A stretch of 5,823 nt of DNA from NCBI GenBank assembly GCA_019090365.1, contig JAHRWC010000157.1, forward strand, positions 1-5,823, read 5' to 3'. Shown here in pieces: positions 1-5,823 of this stretch. The notes beneath the pieces are model-generated. The model made no database searches. It had not been told where the DNA came from and was given only the letters and a program-made list of their open reading frames with translations. A program made the translations under genes and the position numbers. Each line of letters opens with the position of its first letter. The stretch's first letter is position 1. This stretch comes from Flavobacteriaceae bacterium (GTDB taxonomy: Bacteria > Bacteroidota > Bacteroidia > Flavobacteriales > Flavobacteriaceae).

Positions 1-1306
1 AGTCTTTATCCACAATATGCACACAAGATTTTTTAATTGCTCTAACATCAAAATTATGCGCATCAATAAATTGCATAATAATTATTCTGAATAAATTATC
101 ATAACCCAAATTTGGCGCATCAATTTGAGGCAAACAACACATAATAGACTGTAAATTTTCTTCAGCTACTTCAACTGAATTCCCTGTACTAAACAGCTCA
201 ATCATCTTTCCATGCAAAGCTTCATCTTGCTCATATACAATCGTATTTTTACTGTTGTCTAGTAAGTCATTCGGATTGATATAACGAGTTAATGGAAATA
301 CTTCGTTTTCTAATTTTAAAGCATAACCCATTACCAATGCATCAGGGTTACAAGGCACAGGAATTAAATCATCTTCATTAAAAATCTCAGTTTGTTCGAG
401 TATTTTTCGACGTACTTCTGTTAAAGTAATTCGATCTGTATCTGAATTAAAATTATCTAACCTTCCTGCAATTTGAGTTGGCTGAAATGTGACTCCTCTC
501 ATACATTTTTGTTGCGTAGCAAAGTTGATTATTTTTCCAATTTCATGATCATTCAATCCTTTTTGAAGCGTTACCACCAAAGTTGTGGAAAGATTAACTT
601 CATTCAAATTTTCGATAGCTTGTTTACGAATAGAACTCAATTCGGCACCTCTCATTTCTTTCAACACTTCATCTTCAAATGAATCAAACTGTAAGTATAT
701 CTCAAAATCTGGCGAATACTTTATTAATTTTGAAGCAAAATCTTTTTCCTTAGCAATTCTAATTCCGTTAGTGTTCAACATTAAATGACGAATAGGAAGT
801 GTTTTTGCATAATCCATTATTTCGAAAAAATCGGGATGAATTGTCGGCTCTCCTCCACTTATTTGAACCACATCTGGTTCCTTCTCGTTCTCAACAATAG
901 TATCTAACATCTTTTTAATTTCATCTAAAGTTCGATGTCTTCCAAAATTAGGTGAAGAACCTGCATAACAGGTCGGGCAAGTTAAATTACATCGATCAGT
1001 TACCTCAACAATGGTCAAACATGAATGTTGTTCATGATCGGGACAAAGTCCACAATCGTAAGGACAACCGTAGTCTGTTTTTGTATTAAATTTATAAGGA
1101 GTTTCAGAGGGTTTGTTGTAGTTTCTAATGTTTTTATAATACGGAATATCATCAGCAATTAACACTTTTGAACTACCGTGTTCTCTACATCGTTTCAACA
1201 TATACACCTTTTCGTCTTCAAAGACAATTTTGGCATCTATACGCCGTAAACATTCTGGACATAGACTTAATGTAAAATCGTAATAAGTATATTTTCTAAC
1301 GGGCAT
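1..1306 (-). CDS. Radical SAM enzyme with N-terminal rubredoxin-like and auxiliary Fe-S sites, Tes/MJ0619-like (3' end cut by window edge)
   Basis: Reading the minus strand from ATG at 1306-1304 gives 435 uninterrupted residues that run off position 1, so the C-terminus is missing. Seen in order: a metal-binding knuckle CPEC (C16, C19) with CREH (C40, H43), rubredoxin- or zinc-like; a cysteine group GCPYDCGLCPDHEQHSC (C81, C85, C88, C96), likely an auxiliary 4Fe-4S site; the radical SAM signature CNLTCPTC (C106, C110, C113); and the SAM-binding GGEP (151-154). Later cysteines (C319 in VPCNPD, C390/C391, C428 in KSCVHIV) may bind another cluster. From family knowledge, this layout resembles MJ0619, first assigned to pterin methylation and later shown to be tetraether lipid synthase (Tes), and related bacterial proteins. 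The start overlaps the end of the Lgt-like gene by 11 bp, suggesting coupled translation; an A-rich stretch and no Shine-Dalgarno precede it. Family is firm; the substrate is unknown, and lipid chemistry is inferred from family and neighbour. Confidence 0.9.
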   Translation of the reverse strand, partial: MPVRKYTYYDFTLSLCPECLRRIDAKIVFEDEKVYMLKRCREHGSSKVLIADDIPYYKNIRNYNKPSETPYKFNTKTDYGCPYDCGLCPDHEQHSCLTIVEVTDRCNLTCPTCYAGSSPNFGRHRTLDEIKKMLDTIVENEKEPDVVQISGGEPTIHPDFFEIMDYAKTLPIRHLMLNTNGIRIAKEKDFASKLIKYSPDFEIYLQFDSFEDEVLKEMRGAELSSIRKQAIENLNEVNLSTTLVVTLQKGLNDHEIGKIINFATQQKCMRGVTFQPTQIAGRLDNFNSDTDRITLTEVRRKILEQTEIFNEDDLIPVPCNPDALVMGYALKLENEVFPLTRYINPNDLLDNSKNTIVYEQDEALHGKMIELFSTGNSVEVAEENLQSIMCCLPQIDAPNLGYDNLFRIIIMQFIDAHNFDVRAIKKSCVHIVDKD

Positions 1307-2051
1307 AAAATGTTTTTTTCTGAAATAAACTGCGTATTGTTTTATGGTAATAAAGTACACATAAAATACATAAGTATTGTATACTACTTAACCCTAAAAT
1401 ATGAAATATATTGGGTTTTAAAAATTCTATAAAAAATCTGAATGTGAAATATAAGATCATGAAATACTGAAAAAGCATTCCATTTTTTAAAGTTCTTTTC
1501 TTCTGAATGTTTTTCAGAAACATAAACAACAGCACTAAAAAAATAAGTTCATAGAGTGAAACTGGATGCCTTAAAATTCCATCGCCTAGATTCATTCCAG
1601 TAAAAAATGAAGTTTCTGAACCATAGGTAAATTCATTGGTACCTGATAAAAAACAGCCTATTCTTCCTATGAAAATCCCAAGAATAATAGGATAGGTAAA
1701 CAGATCGCCCGAAGAGCTTTTTTCACCAATAATTTTCTTGGCTATTTCAACTCCAATTAAACCTCCAAACAAACCTCCCATGATGGTTTTAGTATTTAAT
1801 AAATATACTAGGTTTTGAGCGGAAAGATCTATCAAAGGGTTTTCTAAAAACCCAACTAATCTAGAGCCAATTAGAGCTCCTATAACAGCTCCTAATATTA
1901 TTGACAATCTATTAGGGCTTGAAATTTTATCTTTTTGATTCTTCCGAAGAGAAATATAATAACGAAAAGCTATAAAAAATGCAGCATACTCAAGAATGAG
2001 ATGAATGTTGATTTGTATTCCAAAAAGATACGGTTCGAAAGGAATCTGCAA
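1296..2051 (-). CDS. Divergent Lgt-like (prolipoprotein diacylglyceryl transferase fold) membrane protein, TTG start
   Basis: The 251-residue product is very hydrophobic with about seven membrane segments and belongs to the Lgt family, which moves diacylglycerol from phosphatidylglycerol to a lipoprotein cysteine at the inner membrane. Retained Lgt features are FGGLIG (95-100), GRIG (129-132, Arg130), RHPVSLYE (161-168) and the late RFFIE (205-209), which correspond to lipid-pocket residues of E. coli Lgt. Compared from memory, the essential His103 falls on Phe95, Asn146 falls on Cys133 (GRIGCFLSG instead of GR-GN), and no Tyr matches Tyr26. It is therefore probably not the housekeeping Lgt but a paralogue using a related lipid for another reaction. 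The start is TTG at 2051-2049: an in-frame TAA lies 12 bases before it (five codons, counting the TAA and TTG), no in-frame ATG occurs before Met91, and starting at Met91 would lose the first membrane segments. It follows the GT2 gene by 44 bp and ends inside the start of the radical SAM gene, a tight pairing that suggests joint function. Confidence 0.85.
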   Translation of the reverse strand: MQIPFEPYLFGIQINIHLILEYAAFFIAFRYYISLRKNQKDKISSPNRLSIILGAVIGALIGSRLVGFLENPLIDLSAQNLVYLLNTKTIMGGLFGGLIGVEIAKKIIGEKSSSGDLFTYPIILGIFIGRIGCFLSGTNEFTYGSETSFFTGMNLGDGILRHPVSLYELIFLVLLFMFLKNIQKKRTLKNGMLFQYFMILYFTFRFFIEFLKPNIFHILGLSSIQYLCILCVLYYHKTIRSLFQKKTFYAR

Positions 2052-2060
2052 TGTTGTAGT

Positions 2061-2090
2061 TTTTTATAAATGTACTATTATTTATAAAAA
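2061..2090. repeat. Perfect 11-bp AT-only inverted repeat before the Lgt-like gene
   Basis: Arms tttttataaat (2061-2071) and atttataaaaa (2080-2090) are exact reverse complements separated by an 8-base loop. The repeat fills most of the gap between the GT2 stop and the TTG start, and its near edge is 9 bases from that start. It is not followed by a T-run on the minus strand, so it does not look like an intrinsic terminator. It could form a weak hairpin over the ribosome-loading region, or be chance in an AT-rich gap. The repeat itself is certain; the role is unknown. Confidence 0.45.
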
Positions 2091-2095
2091 TAAAA

Positions 2096-3586
2096 CTAGG
2101 CTTTTGTGCTTAATGATTTAAAGAATACATATCCAAATCCAATAAATAACATAAGATGAAAAGGGAACAATCCAAAATCTCCGCCATGATCTCCAACTAC
2201 AAATGCACTATACATCCCGAAACCAAAATATAGCATTAAAGCACCTTCTATAATTACATTTGGAGATACTTTCTTTCGTAGGTATTTATTGCCTTTCCAG
2301 CTATCTTTTAGTGTACTAATATTAAACTTTGGAGTACGTACAAATTCACTCTTCTTCCCAAAATGACCTTCCAACACAGCAATTGAATTGTGTAGTGAGA
2401 ATCCCATCGCAATTGAAAAGAACACGAAGAACATCCCGATGTATTCTACAAATTGTTTAAACCCTCCTCCATACACACTCTTATACATAAACCAATAGCA
2501 GATAAAAAAGATCAATGTACTTATAACAAAGAAGCTCATTGCAATAAAATATAATTTTAAATGAGCATATTCATTTTTAATATACAACATTGGAATACTT
2601 AAAATAGCTACAGTAAAAATGCTTAAAAACATGGTGCTATTTAGCAAATGTAATAAACCGTGAATTTTGGTTTTAAATGAAAGGTTATTACTACGAATTA
2701 CTCTTCCAGCCATTTTTCTGAAGTTTTCAGCACCACCTTTATTCCAACGAAATTGTTGGGTTCTTGCTGCGCTTATTACTACAGGAAGTTCAGCTGGGGT
2801 TTCAACTTCTTCAAGAAATTTAAATTTCCATTTTTTTAATTGTGCTCTATAACTTAGATCAAGATCTTCAGTTAATGTATCTCCTTCCCAGTTACCCGCA
2901 TCGATGATACATTCTTTACGCCAAACACCTGCTGTTCCATTAAAATTAATGAAATGACCTTTGCTATTTCTTCCAACTTGTTCTAGGGTAAAATGTGCAT
3001 CTAAAGCAAATGCTTGTATTCTAGTTAAAATAGAATAATCTCTATTGATATGACCCCAACGAGTTTGCACCACACCTATTTCAGAATTTTTAAAATAAGG
3101 GATGGTTCTTTTTAGCCAACAAGGTTTTGGAAGAAAATCAGCATCAAAAATAGCAATATACTCTCCTTTTGCGCTTATCAAGCCTTCCTTTAAAGCTCCA
3201 GCTTTAAATCCTTCACGATTAGTTCTAGTGATATGTTGTATATCTAAACCTGTTTGTTGAAGTTCTTTAATCTGTTGGGCTGTTGAAATTAGAGATTCAT
3301 CTGTAGAATCATCTAACACTTGAATTTCTAATTTTTCTGAAGGATAATCAATTTTTGCAATGTTTTTTAACAAACGATCCATTACATATAATTCATTATA
3401 AACAGGTAGTTGAATCGTAACCAAAGGAATTTCTTCTGAATTTGAAAAATCAAATTTTTCGCTAAGATCTTCTTTTTTCTTATTCTTTAGATAATTGAAC
3501 AAAAGATTAAGTTGAGCTACTGCATACATAAAAATTAGTATGAGTGCAATCGAATAAATGGTTATAATGATATATTCTAGAATCAT
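2096..3586 (-). CDS. Membrane GT2 glycosyltransferase, cellulose-synthase-like (CslA/CslC-like)
   Basis: The 496-residue protein has an N-terminal membrane helix (about 5-30), a cytoplasmic GT-A domain (about 52-300) and roughly five C-terminal membrane helices (near 311-336, 344-368, 380-400, 446-465, 472-490). The inverting processive GT2 signature is complete: LDDSTD (91-96), DAD (148-150, metal and nucleotide-sugar binding), TED (239-241, catalytic base) and QQFRW (277-281, the QxxRW acceptor motif). The spacing and phrases such as QLPVYNE and TEDLDLSYRAQLKKW recall plant CslA/CslC and bacterial glycolipid or polysaccharide synthases more than BcsA; no PilZ domain is present. The expected reaction is transfer of a hexose from a nucleotide sugar to a growing beta-glycan or a lipid acceptor at the inner membrane. 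It starts inside the stop of the upstream GT (ATGA overlap), so the two are probably translated together. The sugar and acceptor cannot be told from sequence; a glycolipid is my inference from the downstream lipid genes. Confidence 0.9.
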   Translation of the reverse strand: MILEYIIITIYSIALILIFMYAVAQLNLLFNYLKNKKKEDLSEKFDFSNSEEIPLVTIQLPVYNELYVMDRLLKNIAKIDYPSEKLEIQVLDDSTDESLISTAQQIKELQQTGLDIQHITRTNREGFKAGALKEGLISAKGEYIAIFDADFLPKPCWLKRTIPYFKNSEIGVVQTRWGHINRDYSILTRIQAFALDAHFTLEQVGRNSKGHFINFNGTAGVWRKECIIDAGNWEGDTLTEDLDLSYRAQLKKWKFKFLEEVETPAELPVVISAARTQQFRWNKGGAENFRKMAGRVIRSNNLSFKTKIHGLLHLLNSTMFLSIFTVAILSIPMLYIKNEYAHLKLYFIAMSFFVISTLIFFICYWFMYKSVYGGGFKQFVEYIGMFFVFFSIAMGFSLHNSIAVLEGHFGKKSEFVRTPKFNISTLKDSWKGNKYLRKKVSPNVIIEGALMLYFGFGMYSAFVVGDHGGDFGLFPFHLMLFIGFGYVFFKSLSTKA

Positions 3587-4275
3587 TTTTTAAATGAATA
3601 TTTAAATATCCAGCCTAATATTTTAAAGCCAGCAAATATAGCACCTTTTATGGTTCCCGAAACTTTAGAGACTCCAATTCTATTTCTATAGTTTACAGGC
3701 ACTTCAAGATACCTATATTTCCGTTTAAGTGCTTTCAGTTGCATTTCTACTGTCCAACCATAGGTTTTATCTTCCATATTTAATGCAATCAATTTATCAT
3801 ATTTAATTGCTCTAAAAGGTCCAAGGTCTGTAAATGTTGATCTAAAGAATAATCGCATTAACGATGTTGCTAACCAATTTCCAAATATTTGGGGCTTAGT
3901 CATTGATCCTTTTTCTCTTGTTTCAGCTACACGAGCCCCTACTACGAAATCATAATCACCTTCAATTATAGGGGAAACTATTTTTATAAGTTCTTCTGGA
4001 TAATCGCTATAATCTCCATCTAAAAAAACTACAATATCTGTTGATTCTGATTGTTTAGCGATATACTCCATACCTTTTAAACAAGCATAACCATATCCTT
4101 TTCTTTCTTCTGAAAGAACCGTAGCTCCAGCGTTTTTTGCAACAGTTTCTGTAGTATCTGTAGAATTATTACTAACTACAATAACTTCAGAAACAATACT
4201 AGGAATATCATGTATTACCAGCGCAATAGATGATTCTTCGTTATAAGCAGGAATGATGACTTTAATTGTGGGCAT
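3583..4275 (-). CDS. DPM1-like GT2 glycosyltransferase (polyprenyl-phosphate sugar synthase type)
   Basis: The 230-residue protein is a single GT-A domain close to the length of catalytic DPM1-type enzymes, which attach mannose or glucose from a nucleotide sugar to a polyprenyl phosphate at the cytoplasmic membrane face. Seen: the start VIIPAYNEE (6-14), VVSNNSTDTT (33-42), the metal-binding DGD (86-88) with Asp91, DLGPFRA (150-156) and SKVSGT (203-208), the last two typical of DPM1/DPMS-like proteins. The C-terminus has one amphipathic or weakly hydrophobic stretch (about 210-228) and no GtrA-like domain or paired membrane helices, so it is the bare catalytic form. The VVSNNSTD segment has Ser35 where many relatives carry Asp. 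The ATG start is the first codon after a 45-bp gap, and the stop overlaps the next GT by 4 bp. It could supply a lipid-linked sugar to the neighbouring pathway. The sugar and lipid carrier are unknown. Confidence 0.88.
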   Translation of the reverse strand: MPTIKVIIPAYNEESSIALVIHDIPSIVSEVIVVSNNSTDTTETVAKNAGATVLSEERKGYGYACLKGMEYIAKQSESTDIVVFLDGDYSDYPEELIKIVSPIIEGDYDFVVGARVAETREKGSMTKPQIFGNWLATSLMRLFFRSTFTDLGPFRAIKYDKLIALNMEDKTYGWTVEMQLKALKRKYRYLEVPVNYRNRIGVSKVSGTIKGAIFAGFKILGWIFKYSFKK

Positions 4276-4289
4276 TCGAATTATTTCTA

Positions 4290-4316
4290 CAAAAATACAA
4301 CCGATTTATCGATCAA
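4290..4316 (-). promoter_or_regulatory. Possible Bacteroidetes-type internal promoter before the GT pair
   Basis: On the minus strand, TATTTTTG at 4297-4290 matches the Bacteroidetes -7 consensus TAnnTTTG exactly. A TTG at 4316-4314 could be the -33 element, but the 16-base spacing is slightly shorter than the usual 17-23. Transcription would begin only a few bases before the ATG at 4275. The same gap holds a weak, wobble-containing hairpin (6-bp stem, ATTGAT with ATCGGT) upstream of a short T-rich run, too poor to call a terminator. An internal promoter would let the four downstream genes be expressed apart from the polyferredoxin. Confidence 0.3.
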
Positions 4317-4320
4317 TACT

Positions 4321-5823
4321 TTACTTTACTTTGTTATTTACTAAGGCCATTAAATCCACATCATTTCCTAACAAAACATCGGTTGGATTGATTCTTCCAT
4401 TTTCAGGACCATTTTCAAGCTTTAGTACTCCTCTTGGGCAAACAGCAGAACAGATTCCACAACCCACACAACTAGCGCGTACAATATTTTCACCTTTTTG
4501 AGCATAGGCTCTTACATCGATTCCTTGCTCACAATAGGTAGAACAATTTCCACAAGATATACATTGACCGCCATTTGTAGTAATTCTGAAACGAGATTTA
4601 AAACGTTGTACAATTCCCATATACGCAGCTAACGGACATCCAAAACGACACCATACTCGATTTCCAAAAATTGGATAAAAACCAGTACCAATAACACCTG
4701 CAAAAATAGAACCTATTAATAGTCCATAGATATCTTGAATCGTTTGTGTTTTAATTCCTAATACTCCTTCTGCTCCTGAGAAATAAGCATACAACGTTAC
4801 TGCTGTCATCACCAAAGCAAACACTAAAACTCCATGAACTAACCAACGTTCCAATTTCCATGCTTTTACCGATTTATCTGATAATTGTCGATAAGGATCT
4901 CCTAAGGTTTCAGCTAAACCTCCGCATCCACATACCCATGAACAGTACCATCTTTTTCCGAAGAAATAAACCATTACAGGAACGATTACCAGAGTTAAAA
5001 CAATTCCCCAGATTAATATAAATAACCCTAATCCTCCACTTGCAATTAATTGGTCTAAGCTCCAACTATAGAAAAAATCATAATCCAACGGAAAAGCATT
5101 TTTAAAATCGTACCAAGGTTGTTCGAATCTTACTAAAATTTCAGGAATTAAAAAGGCAAATACTATTTGAAAAAATATGACAGATGTTGTTCGTAATACC
5201 TGGTATTTATTATGGCGATACTTGATGTACATTCTAATTCCCATCACGACCATTACAGTACAATATAGAAAACCATATAAAAACCACTGACTTGCAGGAT
5301 TACCACTGATACTTTCACTAATTGGATCTACAACGTAAGTCCAATTAACAATAAAGTCTGGAAGAAAATAAAGTAATAAATAGAATCCAACCAAGTAAAC
5401 GAATACAAACCAACCTATCCATCCACGATTAGTAGCTGAATTTAAATATATGCCGTTGTTTTTTATTCCTTTTGGCCCTAATGTAATAACATTAGGAATG
5501 ATAAATAAAAGCGCTCCAATAATTCCTAAGCCAAAGGTTAAGAACCAGAATAACATTTTGTTTTCTATGACTAAACCTTTTCCTGAAGCTTTTAATAATT
5601 GATAGGAAAAACTATGAGGTTTGTCCCATATTTTTTTACCCCATTCTTGTTTTTCTTCATGAATCTGGTTTGCATTATTTACAATAGATATTACTTCGGA
5701 AGAAATAGAAAATGGTCCAGAAAATTCTTTTCCAACTATTTTAGATTCCATTTCTGAAATAAAAATCTCACTAGATATTCCTTTGTTTGAAGTAAAGTTT
5801 TTGAAATTATCTGGCGTCACTTC
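4321..5823 (-). CDS. Membrane-bound polyferredoxin, 4Fe-4S binding, NapH/NosR/CcoG-like (5' end cut by window edge)
   Basis: The frame is open through position 5823, giving at least 500 residues. The GTG at 5820-5818 is preceded by an in-frame GAA codon, so the true start lies outside the window. Seen: a soluble N-terminal part (to about residue 88, counted from the GTG), about seven membrane helices (near 91-113, 133-153, 177-198, 211-231, 260-287, 328-347, 364-385), the paired Cys motifs typical of NapH/NosR-like proteins, CSWVCGC (C293, C297, C299) and CRFGCP (C391, C395), then two ferredoxin motifs CISCGNCSTYC (420-430) and CVGCGICSAVCP (451-462). Proteins of this kind pass electrons between a membrane quinone or reductase and a partner enzyme. 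The first pair ends in CGC rather than the usual CP. The gene ends 45 bp before the GT pair. No nitrate or nitrous oxide reductase gene is present here, so the electron acceptor is unknown; supply to the downstream radical SAM enzyme is a guess. Confidence 0.85.
   Translation of the reverse strand, partial: EVTPDNFKNFTSNKGISSEIFISEMESKIVGKEFSGPFSISSEVISIVNNANQIHEEKQEWGKKIWDKPHSFSYQLLKASGKGLVIENKMLFWFLTFGLGIIGALLFIIPNVITLGPKGIKNNGIYLNSATNRGWIGWFVFVYLVGFYLLLYFLPDFIVNWTYVVDPISESISGNPASQWFLYGFLYCTVMVVMGIRMYIKYRHNKYQVLRTTSVIFFQIVFAFLIPEILVRFEQPWYDFKNAFPLDYDFFYSWSLDQLIASGGLGLFILIWGIVLTLVIVPVMVYFFGKRWYCSWVCGCGGLAETLGDPYRQLSDKSVKAWKLERWLVHGVLVFALVMTAVTLYAYFSGAEGVLGIKTQTIQDIYGLLIGSIFAGVIGTGFYPIFGNRVWCRFGCPLAAYMGIVQRFKSRFRITTNGGQCISCGNCSTYCEQGIDVRAYAQKGENIVRASCVGCGICSAVCPRGVLKLENGPENGRINPTDVLLGNDVDLMALVNNKVK

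Noticed and set aside
473..788. Two short plus-strand open frames (69 and 67 codons)
   Set aside because: They lie antisense inside the radical SAM gene, overlap one another and show no recognisable domain; the minus-strand frame carries clear motifs throughout.
1..1306. MoaA, QueE or anaerobic sulfatase-maturating enzyme
   Set aside because: The N-terminal CPEC/CREH site and the Cys group just before CxxxCxxC do not fit those families; they fit the MJ0619/Tes-type layout.
1296..2051. Housekeeping lgt
   Set aside because: The length and fold fit, but the essential His and the GR-GN signature appear replaced, so I call it Lgt-like without a gene symbol.
2061..2090. Intrinsic terminator between the GT2 and Lgt-like genes
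   Set aside because: The stem is AT-only and is not followed by a T-run in the direction of transcription.
2667..2852. Plus-strand open frame of 61 codons
   Set aside because: Antisense to the QQFRW and TED region of the GT2 gene; no independent coding sign.
2096..3586. Bacterial cellulose synthase BcsA
   Set aside because: It lacks a PilZ domain and any bcsB/bcsZ/bcsC neighbours, and its motif wording is closer to CslA/CslC-type enzymes.
4253..4501. Plus-strand open frame of 82 codons
   Set aside because: Antisense across the ferredoxin motifs and the start of the DPM1-like gene; no recognisable product.
1..5823. CRISPR arrays, tRNA or rRNA genes, insertion sequences, attachment sites
   Set aside because: No direct-repeat array, RNA gene signature, transposase or terminal repeat was seen; nearly every base is within the five genes.

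Overview
The window is AT-rich, has no Shine-Dalgarno-like sites before its starts, and contains one Bacteroidetes-type -7 box (TATTTTTG). Together with the protein character, this suggests a flavobacterium or close relative in the Bacteroidota. This is read from composition and family resemblance, not from a database search.

All five genes lie on the minus strand and are packed as one probable transcription unit, read from the high to the low coordinate. (1) 5823-4321 is a multi-pass membrane polyferredoxin of the NapH/NosR/CcoG-like type, cut at its 5' end by the window edge. (2) 4275-3583 is a DPM1-like family 2 glycosyltransferase. (3) 3586-2096 is a membrane-embedded processive-type GT2 of the cellulose-synthase-like (CslA/CslC-like) group. 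(4) 2051-1296 is a divergent prolipoprotein diacylglyceryl transferase (Lgt)-fold protein that starts at TTG. (5) 1306-1 is a multi-iron-sulfur radical SAM enzyme resembling the MJ0619/tetraether lipid synthase (Tes) family, cut at its 3' end by the window edge. The junctions are 45 bp, a 4-bp ATGA overlap, a 44-bp gap holding an AT-only inverted repeat, and an 11-bp overlap. There is no gene-free stretch longer than 45 bp.

The most interesting part is the last two genes. An Lgt-like protein that appears to lack the catalytic His and Tyr of true Lgt, but keeps lipid-pocket residues, overlaps the gene for a radical SAM enzyme whose cysteine layout matches enzymes that couple lipid tails in archaea. 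With two glycosyltransferases and a membrane electron carrier upstream, a reasonable hypothesis is an undescribed membrane-lipid or glycolipid synthesis or modification pathway: the GT2 pair makes a glycosylated lipid, the Lgt-like protein handles a lipid headgroup or diacylglycerol moiety, and the radical SAM enzyme does chemistry on an unreactive carbon. The polyferredoxin could supply electrons. Family membership is well supported by motifs; the shared pathway is inference.
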